From Pirellulaceae bacterium (GTDB taxonomy: Bacteria > Planctomycetota > Planctomycetia > Pirellulales > Pirellulaceae), in assembly GCA_020846515.1 (NCBI GenBank), contig JADLDX010000845.1, forward strand, positions 1 through 5,314: a stretch of 5,314 nt of DNA, written 5' to 3'. Position numbers and translations under genes: made by a program. Within the stretch, counting starts at the first letter, position 1. The number at the start of each line of letters is the position of its first letter. The notes under the pieces were generated by a model. The model did not search any database. It was not told the DNA's origin and was given only the letters and a program-made list of their open reading frames with translations. This document shows positions 1 to 5,314 of this stretch, piece after piece.

Positions 1-201
1 AAACTTCCATGCACGAACGACGCGACCAAATGTTCGCACCACGCAAATAGAACAACCGTCGGAAGTGCATGAACGGTTCAACGTCACTCAGCGGCGGCAA
101 GGTCGCAGGTTGCATAAGACAGGCGAACCCAATCAGGTGGGAAACAGGTGGGAGAATTGGTTTGAACGGATGTGAGCCCCAATTTGCACCAACCGCTCCC
201 A
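1..201. other. Left-edge region, coding status unresolved
   Basis: Two frames are open to the window edge. On plus, 2-175 gives 57 codons before TGA, hydrophilic and rich in Arg, Gln and Asn. On minus, 205-2 gives 68 codons with possible ATG starts at 115 and 79. Neither resembles a family I know, neither has a clear ribosome-binding site, and they overlap each other, so at most one is real. Short repeats are present: CAGGTGGGA at 134-142 and 145-153, and TGCACGAACG/TGCATGAACG at 10-19 and 66-75. The region may be the end of a gene lying to the left, or plain intergenic DNA. Confidence 0.35.
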
Positions 202-252
202 GAAGTCAATCGCTCAGTGAAGTCAATCGCTCAGTGAAGTCTATCACTCAGG
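202..252. repeat. 17-bp tandem repeat, three copies, overlapping a stop codon
   Basis: The unit GAAGTCAATCGCTCAGT occurs exactly at 202-218 and 219-235. A third copy at 236-252 differs at three positions and contains the TGA of the NTPase gene (248-250). A more decayed match to the core CAATCGCTC (8 of 9) is at 190-198. Since 17 is not a multiple of three, and each unit carries the stop trinucleotide, the array is not coding. Replication slippage starting from the end of the gene is the simplest origin. Confidence 0.9.
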
Positions 253-1738
253 CCTGGCGGCGAAACTCTTCTTGGCTGAGGGCCAACACCGATTCAAAGG
301 TCGATACCGCGATGCGGTACTGCGGTTCACTACTGGTGTACTTTTTACAATGCTCCGAGACGACTCGGTACAAGAAGCGGAACAAATTGCGGGGCACACG
401 CAAATCGCGCATCGCGTTGATTAATCGCTGCGTATCAATGGCCGGGTCAAATAACTCACCCGGTTGTGGAGCTGTCCCAGGCTGTGCACAGGCTTTCATC
501 CGCGCGCAGACCAAGTCGTACAGAGCTTCGCCAGTCCAATCAAAACCAGCGATCACGTTCTGCTTGTCCAGCCTGGCTCGCTCGTGAAACTCGCGAGTCT
601 CACGATCCACAAAGTATTGCAATTCTTGGGGTAACAACAATTTGAAGCCGACACCCGGATGCTTGAGCAGTTTATTGTCCAACAACGGCCAGACTAACAA
701 CCGAATGCGTTCGGCCTGGCCATTAACCATTTGCGGTTCGTCCACGCGATCGACCAATACTAGAATCCCCGGAAATCCCAAGGTCCGCAGGATATGCTGA
801 AACTTTTCTAATAACTCATAGCGCGACGCCGACACGCGATCTACCGGCATGGGTTCGCTTGCCCAAGTCGACCAGGGCTGCTTGAGCATCAGTCGAGCTT
901 GTTCGCTAATACTCTGCCGGCGCACACGGCAATTGCGAGACATTTGCCGAGCTCTGAAATAACAATGGCACAACCGCCAAAGATACTTGGCACTGACGGC
1001 CAATGAGACCACGACAAATGCAATCGCGGCATACGTTAACGAAAGTGAACCCGTGAAAAACAAATAAGCACTACCCAGAGCTGCGGCGATCGAACCGATC
1101 CAGGAGATAGACCAGTCTATGGTCGATTTCCATTTGGATATCCGTAAACGCGATCGCAGCTGCTCCCAGCGCATACTGGTATTGCCCAGCGTCGATTGGT
1201 CGTAACTGGTTGCCAGCAGCAACAAATCACCGCGTTGGTTGCCATCGAGTCGATCGACGGCATCTTGACGAACCGCCTCATCCGGCCCTGTGGCACTGCC
1301 GGTAGTCTGCAGAATCTGGTCCACCAGAGCCGTAACGCCCTGGATCAGGATGGCATCCATGTGGTCTTGTATACCAAACTGCTGCAAGACTTTTTCGGGC
1401 TTACGCTGACTCCAGCCCCCCAACCTCGATTGCATATGACCGATGTAGCCATTGAAATCGTCGTAATGAATGACAAATACACGGCTATCAGCGTTGGCGC
1501 GATTGTGTGCTCGAATATGTTTATCCAACTGCAACCGCATGGCCGTCTTGCCAGAGCCTTTCGGGCCAAAGACGATCGAAGTGGAAGGATCCGTTGGACT
1601 GCCAAAGACCTTATCCCAAGCCGGATGGAACGTACTGTCGATGCAGTGCTGTTTGAACACCGCATCGGTTTGTGCATCTTCTTCCGCAAATGGATTGCGG
1701 GTCAAATGATGGTGCTGCAAGAAGTCTTGCACATTCAT
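248..1738 (-). CDS. Membrane-associated P-loop NTPase, KAP-like layout, function unknown
   Basis: The 496-residue protein has a Walker A motif GPKGSGKTA (58-66), preceded by the strand SIVF. The Walker B candidate is the strand ILVLVDRVDEP (325-335). Between them lie two hydrophobic helices (about 208-229 and 234-254) separated by a short loop, followed by a basic stretch (about 259-275). Membrane helices inserted between Walker A and B are the hallmark of KAP-family NTPases. The N-terminus (FLQHHHLTRNPFAEEDAQTD, 6-25) recalls the lead-in of ExeA/Orc-like AAA+ proteins. The segment RVPRNLFRFLYRVV (447-460) would fit the helical lid of a STAND/AAA-like ATPase. The likely location is the inner membrane with the NTPase domain in the cytoplasm. 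The ATG start is bounded by an in-frame TAG five codons before it; the ribosome-binding site is weak. The TGA stop falls in a 17-bp tandem repeat. NTPase is secure, KAP membership is likely, and the biological role (defence, signalling or other) is not shown. Confidence 0.87.
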   Translation of the reverse strand: MNVQDFLQHHHLTRNPFAEEDAQTDAVFKQHCIDSTFHPAWDKVFGSPTDPSTSIVFGPKGSGKTAMRLQLDKHIRAHNRANADSRVFVIHYDDFNGYIGHMQSRLGGWSQRKPEKVLQQFGIQDHMDAILIQGVTALVDQILQTTGSATGPDEAVRQDAVDRLDGNQRGDLLLLATSYDQSTLGNTSMRWEQLRSRLRISKWKSTIDWSISWIGSIAAALGSAYLFFTGSLSLTYAAIAFVVVSLAVSAKYLWRLCHCYFRARQMSRNCRVRRQSISEQARLMLKQPWSTWASEPMPVDRVSASRYELLEKFQHILRTLGFPGILVLVDRVDEPQMVNGQAERIRLLVWPLLDNKLLKHPGVGFKLLLPQELQYFVDRETREFHERARLDKQNVIAGFDWTGEALYDLVCARMKACAQPGTAPQPGELFDPAIDTQRLINAMRDLRVPRNLFRFLYRVVSEHCKKYTSSEPQYRIAVSTFESVLALSQEEFRRQA

Positions 1739-1763
1739 GGAGTACGCGTCTTTCTAAGGTTTG

Positions 1764-1792
1764 TTGAGCGGCAAACGCTACATTGCTCTCAA
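1764..1792 (-). other. Possible leader hairpin before the NTPase gene
   Basis: In the minus-strand transcript, TTGAG then GCAA pair with TTGC then CTCAA. This gives nine base pairs with a 1/2-base internal loop and an 8-base apical loop. The structure lies wholly in the 98-base gap between cobL and the NTPase gene and ends 25 bases before the ATG. No T-run follows, so it is not a classic terminator. It might affect transcript processing or translation, or be chance. Confidence 0.25.
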
Positions 1793-1836
1793 CGGATTGG
1801 GTGCCAAGGCCCCGGAGCTTGTGGCTGATCAATTGC

Positions 1837-3075
1837 TCAAGATCGCCGGGCCATCAACAAAAATGAAGGATTCGCGGCATCCAATCGCAACTCGTCCAAC
1901 TGCTGCGTGCTCCGCGCCAGATTAATCATCAACACATGAACTTCAACCGACATTTTCTGAAGCAAGCGCTGGGCCATCACCAGATTCTCCATGCTAGCGA
2001 TATTGATCACCATTCGTCCGCCGTGTCTGAGTCTTGGCCAGCCAACTTCGATTAATTGAGTCACGGATCGCCCCGTGCCACCGATAAACATCGCATCAGG
2101 ATCCGGTAAATCGACCCACGCACCAGGAGCTTCACCCAAGATGGGCGTCAAATTGGCCGTGCCGAATCGACGCGAATTCTCAATCAACAAGTTGTAATCT
2201 TCTGCATCCATTTCGATAGCAAATACTCGACCTCCGGAGGCAATTCGCGCCGCTTCGATGGCCACCGAACCACTGCCGGCTCCTACGTCCCAAACAATAC
2301 TCTGAGGTCCCAAATCCATCTCGCACAACGCGATCGCGCGAACTTCCGAGGGCGTTAGCAAACCGCGTTTCGGTCGGCTCTGCAGGAACATTTCGTCGGG
2401 ATTACCAAACAACCGCTTGCCGATCATGTCCGCCGGACGATCGGGCACATTGGCGTCACGTACCAAAACCACCACGTTCAGCGGCGAGAAATCCTGCCGC
2501 AAAATCTCGGACGGCTTTCCGCGCGTCACCCGTTCATCGCGCGAACCAAGGTTTTCGCAAACATACAACGTGAAGTACTCGATGCCTTTATCAACCATAG
2601 CTTTCGCTAAGGCTTTCGGCGGCGTTTCTTCCGTGGTAAATACGCCTACTTTCTCGGCACTGCGCACGCGTTCGACGACGCGGTCCAACGACTGAGTTGC
2701 CAAATTGGTCAAATAGGCTTCATCCCAACTCTCCTTCACCCGCGCGAAAGCCAGTTGCATACTGCTCACGTGGGGCAAAACTTCGAATCGCTCTTTGCCC
2801 AATCGATCGCACAAGAATCGAGCCGTACCATAAAACAGGGGATCACCGCTGGCCAACATAACCACCGGCCCCTTCAGTCCGCCTTCGAACGTCTTGGCCG
2901 CTTGCTCGAGATTAGCCGACAAGGCCACTTGGGTCTGACCTTCATGGGCCATTTTCGCCACTAACCCCGCCGGCCCAACCAGCGTCGCGGCATTGGTCAA
3001 CAGCTCTCGCGCTTGCCGCGTCAAACCCTCTAATCCATCATCACTAACACCAATAATCGTTATCTTGTCGGGCAT
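1837..3075 (-). CDS. cobL: Precorrin-6Y C5,15-methyltransferase (decarboxylating), CbiE-CbiT fusion
   Basis: This cytoplasmic cobalamin-pathway enzyme methylates C5 and C15 of the corrin precursor using S-adenosylmethionine and removes the C12 acetate carboxyl, giving precorrin-8 or its cobalt form. The 412 residues match the usual CobL length and two-domain order. The N-terminal CbiE tetrapyrrole methylase (about 1-210) shows KITIIGVSDDGLEGL (4-18), ASGDPLFYG (75-83) and PHVSSMQLAFAR (101-112). The C-terminal CbiT Rossmann methyltransferase (about 235-412) shows RGLLTPSEVRAIAL (237-250), the SAM loop DVGAGSGSVAIEAAR (263-277), acidic IEMD (287-290), IGGTGR (331-336) and a GGRMVIN strand (352-358). 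The ATG start is secure: an in-frame TAG lies eight codons upstream with no start codon between, although the ribosome-binding site is weak (purine-rich GGGAAAG). No other cobalamin gene is visible, so whether the pathway is aerobic or anaerobic cannot be told. It lies 98 bases upstream of the NTPase gene and may be cotranscribed with it. Confidence 0.95.
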   Translation of the reverse strand: MPDKITIIGVSDDGLEGLTRQARELLTNAATLVGPAGLVAKMAHEGQTQVALSANLEQAAKTFEGGLKGPVVMLASGDPLFYGTARFLCDRLGKERFEVLPHVSSMQLAFARVKESWDEAYLTNLATQSLDRVVERVRSAEKVGVFTTEETPPKALAKAMVDKGIEYFTLYVCENLGSRDERVTRGKPSEILRQDFSPLNVVVLVRDANVPDRPADMIGKRLFGNPDEMFLQSRPKRGLLTPSEVRAIALCEMDLGPQSIVWDVGAGSGSVAIEAARIASGGRVFAIEMDAEDYNLLIENSRRFGTANLTPILGEAPGAWVDLPDPDAMFIGGTGRSVTQLIEVGWPRLRHGGRMVINIASMENLVMAQRLLQKMSVEVHVLMINLARSTQQLDELRLDAANPSFLLMARRS

Positions 3076-3099
3076 TCCGCGCCTACTTTCCCTATGAAT

Positions 3100-3109
3100 C
3101 TATTAATAG
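3100..3109. repeat. Perfect 10-bp AT-rich palindrome upstream of cobL
   Basis: CTATTAATAG is a perfect palindrome 24 bases upstream of the cobL start codon, overlapping the candidate -10 element. It could serve as a small operator or simply as an easily melted promoter segment. The match is exact; any function is inference. Confidence 0.35.
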
Positions 3110-3133
3110 TAAATGCCAGTGTATCCGTCCCAA
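3106..3133 (-). promoter_or_regulatory. Weak sigma-70-like promoter candidate for cobL
   Basis: Read on the minus strand, TTGGGA (3133-3128) and TACTAT (3111-3106) are 16 bases apart, each matching four of six consensus positions. The -10 candidate lies about 30 bases before the cobL ATG and overlaps the palindrome CTATTAATAG (3100-3109), the most AT-rich spot of the gap. Planctomycete promoters are poorly defined, so this is only a plausible placement. Confidence 0.25.
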
Positions 3134-3183
3134 GTTTTACCATCAGGCAGTTCAGATCACCTCAGAACAAGCTGACCAAGTGC

Positions 3184-3204
3184 AGACAACCGCCAGCGTT
3201 GTCT
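3184..3204. promoter_or_regulatory. Inverted repeat, 7-bp arms, in the VWA-cobL gap
   Basis: AGACAAC (3184-3190) and GTTGTCT (3198-3204) are perfect inverted copies around a 7-base centre. The dyad lies about 110 bases upstream of the cobL start and beyond the repeat array. It could be a protein-binding dyad or an RNA hairpin. No T-run follows on either strand, so an intrinsic terminator is not supported. A dyad this size could arise by chance in a gap of this length. Confidence 0.3.
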
Positions 3205-3220
3205 TGCTCCACCCTGTCCC

Positions 3221-3343
3221 AATGCCTCACTGTGACCTAGTGTGCTATGGACCCAGTGTGCCATGGATTGCCCCGGCTTGCTTTGCCTGCTCACGAATCA
3301 TTGCCTCACCACGAGCTTTGCCTCATTAGAGGGCGGATTGCCT
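3221..3343. repeat. Degenerate short-repeat array downstream of the VWA gene
   Basis: Two 18-base units at 3234-3251 and 3250-3267 (consensus GACCYAGTGTGCYATGGA) match at 16 of 18 positions with a 16-base period. They are followed by five TTGCC words starting at 3268, 3283, 3301, 3318 and 3338, spaced 15-20 bases apart. TGCCTCAC occurs at 3223-3230 and again at 3302-3309. The array begins right after the VWA stop codon in the direction of transcription. It looks like decayed tandem-repeat DNA; no protein or RNA family is recognised. Confidence 0.6.
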
Positions 3344-5314
3344 TTAAGCTAGTCGATGCAAGCGTCGCGCAAACCATTCAATCGTCAAGCAGCCAGCGAT
3401 CAAGCCCATGAGCCACCCAAGCCAACGCAATTGAAAGCGACGATTGGGAACTCCGGGCAAGAAGGAGATCTGATCTTGCGGCACGATGGCCGCAGCCAGA
3501 GCCGTGCCTTTGCCGGTCTCAGCCGATTCGATCGCCGCTTCAGCGCCTTTAAAGTATCGACCACCGGACTGAGTGGCCAGCGGCAATAGCAGAGCATCAT
3601 GTCGCTCGGCACCTTGCATTTCGATGGCTGGCACACGCGCCTTGACACTGGCTTGCAAGACTTCGTTCGACGCCAATCCGCCAAGCTGCAATTGAACGGT
3701 GTAATCACCTGCGACTTGCACTGGGAACTGGCCCGTATAGACACCCGGCTGGACGCCGCCACCCAGAGGCCTGAGCACCAAACGCATATTGCGTTTCTGT
3801 GGATCCAATAATTGAGCGTAGACCTCGCTTTGTATCAGCGGTTGAAATCGCTGATCCTTCAACACGGCTCGTACGGTGACTTGATCACCCAACAAAGCGG
3901 TTTCGCGATCGACCAACAAAATGCCGCGATCGGAATCCATCATCAAGCGGCCAGATGAAATCCAACGCACCAGTTTTGTATAGAAGCGATCAAAGTACAT
4001 GTCACCCAATTCGCGCAATCGCCACATCTCGGCACCGCCTTGATATACGACGCGGCCTGCGCCGTAAAACTGGCTAGCCAGATAGATAGGCAGATTACCG
4101 TCGTCTGCTGATGTTGGATCACCGAAGACGGCGAGTTTCTTGGCGCCCGGCTTCAGTTCAAAGGCGGCGTTGTAACTGTAGACGCCTTCAAACTCATCCC
4201 ACAGTTTGGCGCTGGTTGTTGGATCATCGCTCAACCACAGAAAATCACTTTGCAAGCCGTCGTTAGTCAACTTGATGGGCCAAGGTTTTTCAGCCTCAAC
4301 ACGCCCGGTCGACAGGGCGCGACTGCCCGATTGCACCAAGGTAACCGGAGATAAGGTTCTTAGAATATTGGAACGTTCACCGCCCGATGCGCGTGACAAC
4401 CACTTGGGCATCTCGACGTTTCCAGCCACGATCAATAGACCACCAGCCTGTTCGGCCACCCATTGCTCCAGAGCTTGGGCCTGAGCATCGCTGACTTTCG
4501 TCCAATCGGCATCAAATGCCAGGATGGCGTCGTACTGTGACAGTGCGGTGCGGTCGGCGGGAAACTCGGTCACGATCCGCTGGGCTTCTTGCGAGATACC
4601 GCCTCTGCCGGTTTGCAATAAAACATGCGATTCGACGTCGCGGTCGCGGAACATTAGGTTGCGCACAAACTGGTACTCACGCATCGGACCGCCGGCGAAG
4701 ATCAACACGCGATTCTTGCGTTCAATCACCGCTACTTCGACCTGCTGACTATCGTCGCGCGCATCCACATCACCGGCCAACGGTATTAACTTGACCACGT
4801 ATGACCAAACACCCACGGCCTTGGGGTCGAGCTCAAAGGTGGCCGTGGCCAGTTCATCATCTGTCGTGATGCTGACCGCCACTTCGGCTTCTATGGAGTA
4901 TGCGGCCGGGTCTCCGCCTTTGGGACCAGCCGTAACTTGGACAGCCACCGACTTACCTGCAAAACCCGAAGACTGCAACAGGACGTTCATCGAGAACTTG
5001 TCACCAGGGTAGATGCGTTTGGGGACATCGATTTCAACCAGTTTCATGTTGGGCGGATTCTTTTCTGATCCGACCCCGACAAAGTACAGTGGCACGCGTT
5101 GATTCTGCGCCGAGAGCACCAGCGATCGTGGATCAAGTCCTGCGTTGCTGCGGCCATCGGTCACGACAATCACGCCGGCCAGGGGACTTCCCTGCTCTCG
5201 ATCCAAGACGGCCTTGATCGCGTCGCCCATGCGTGTTTCGATACCAGAGGGCGACAGGGCAGCTCGCCAATCGCCAGGCAACTGATTGCCAGTCGCATCC
5301 GCCGATCCGTTGGG
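3344..5314 (-). CDS. VWA domain-containing membrane protein, 5' end outside window
   Basis: The frame is open to the right edge, giving 656 visible residues (numbered from the codon at 5314) before the TAA. A TTG at 5281 is in frame but lies inside the VWA domain, so it is not the real start. Residues 1-85 are the C-terminal half of a VWA domain: T27 in ETRMGDAI fits the MIDAS metal-site threonine, and VVTDGRSNAG (D53) is the late acidic MIDAS strand. A beta-rich segment follows (about 92-198), then an alpha/beta region resembling a class I glutamine amidotransferase fold (about 201-470, with AFDADW and GGLLIVAG), then another beta-rich segment. One membrane helix (about 631-648) and a basic tail close the protein. 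The only visible cysteine is in that helix, so amidotransferase chemistry is unlikely. By family knowledge it is probably a cell-envelope scaffold related to BatA-type proteins often found near MoxR ATPases. The exact role is unknown. Confidence 0.88.
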   Translation of the reverse strand, partial: PNGSADATGNQLPGDWRAALSPSGIETRMGDAIKAVLDREQGSPLAGVIVVTDGRSNAGLDPRSLVLSAQNQRVPLYFVGVGSEKNPPNMKLVEIDVPKRIYPGDKFSMNVLLQSSGFAGKSVAVQVTAGPKGGDPAAYSIEAEVAVSITTDDELATATFELDPKAVGVWSYVVKLIPLAGDVDARDDSQQVEVAVIERKNRVLIFAGGPMREYQFVRNLMFRDRDVESHVLLQTGRGGISQEAQRIVTEFPADRTALSQYDAILAFDADWTKVSDAQAQALEQWVAEQAGGLLIVAGNVEMPKWLSRASGGERSNILRTLSPVTLVQSGSRALSTGRVEAEKPWPIKLTNDGLQSDFLWLSDDPTTSAKLWDEFEGVYSYNAAFELKPGAKKLAVFGDPTSADDGNLPIYLASQFYGAGRVVYQGGAEMWRLRELGDMYFDRFYTKLVRWISSGRLMMDSDRGILLVDRETALLGDQVTVRAVLKDQRFQPLIQSEVYAQLLDPQKRNMRLVLRPLGGGVQPGVYTGQFPVQVAGDYTVQLQLGGLASNEVLQASVKARVPAIEMQGAERHDALLLPLATQSGGRYFKGAEAAIESAETGKGTALAAAIVPQDQISFLPGVPNRRFQLRWLGWLMGLIAGCLTIEWFARRLHRLA

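Noticed and set aside
69..587. Plus-strand open frame of 172 codons
   Set aside because: Mostly antisense to the C-terminal part of the NTPase gene, passes through the 17-bp repeat, has low-complexity basic composition and shows no known motif.
1150..1157. GCGATCGC octamer (also at 2330-2337), like the cyanobacterial HIP1 element
   Set aside because: Two copies inside coding sequence rich in CGATCG are readily explained by codon use; the window does not look cyanobacterial.
1196..1828. Plus-strand open frame of 210 codons
   Set aside because: Antisense to the Walker A half of the NTPase, whose motifs prove the minus frame; no family resemblance or ribosome-binding site.
3222..3329. 35-codon plus-strand ORF, five cysteines, in the VWA-cobL gap
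   Set aside because: It is built from the degenerate repeat words, has no ribosome-binding site and matches no small-protein family I know.
3321..3332. CCTC-ATTA-GAGG hairpin just after the VWA stop as a terminator
   Set aside because: The stem is only four base pairs and no T-run follows in the minus-strand direction.
3076..3343. Cobalamin riboswitch upstream of cobL
   Set aside because: No B12 box or conserved riboswitch core could be found on the minus strand of the gap.
4206..5012. Several plus-strand frames of 73-92 codons
   Set aside because: All are antisense to the VWA gene, whose protein is clearly coding; their Arg/Ser/Thr-rich composition is typical of shadow frames.
5279..5281. 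TTG as the start of the VWA gene
   Set aside because: The frame stays open to the window edge and the TTG lies within the VWA domain, after the first MIDAS motif would be expected.

Overview
The window carries three protein-coding genes, all on the minus strand, read from the right edge leftwards: a partial von Willebrand factor A (VWA) membrane protein (3344 to the right edge), a fused CbiE-CbiT type cobL (1837-3075), and a membrane-associated P-loop NTPase with a KAP-like layout (248-1738). I found no tRNA, rRNA, insertion sequence or CRISPR array. The VWA protein is the main clue to the organism. Its order (VWA, beta-sandwich, cysteine-free amidotransferase-like fold, beta-sandwich, C-terminal anchor ending in basic residues) is one I associate with Planctomycetota, especially Pirellulales-like bacteria. 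The moderate GC content and long gaps between genes fit this. The assignment is an inference from family knowledge, not a search result.

Right part (3344-5314): the C-terminal part of a large cell-envelope VWA protein; its N-terminus lies outside the window. Gap 3076-3343: 268 bases with no convincing gene. It holds a degenerate array of short repeats just downstream of the VWA stop, a 7-bp dyad, and an AT-rich palindrome that overlaps a weak promoter candidate for cobL. No cobalamin riboswitch is visible.

Middle (1837-3075): a full-length precorrin C5,C15-methyltransferase/decarboxylase of cobalamin synthesis, with no other cob/cbi gene in view. Gap 1739-1836: 98 bases with a possible hairpin in the leader of the next gene.

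Left part (248-1738): an NTPase whose Walker A and Walker B motifs are separated by two membrane helices. Its stop codon lies inside a 17-bp tandem repeat (202-252). The left edge (1-201) has open frames on both strands that cannot be resolved here.

The three genes share direction but have no obvious common function. cobL and the NTPase gene could share a transcript; the VWA gene is probably a separate unit. The most interesting items are the KAP-like NTPase of unknown role and the two short-repeat arrays placed at gene 3' ends. I see no complete novel multi-gene system.
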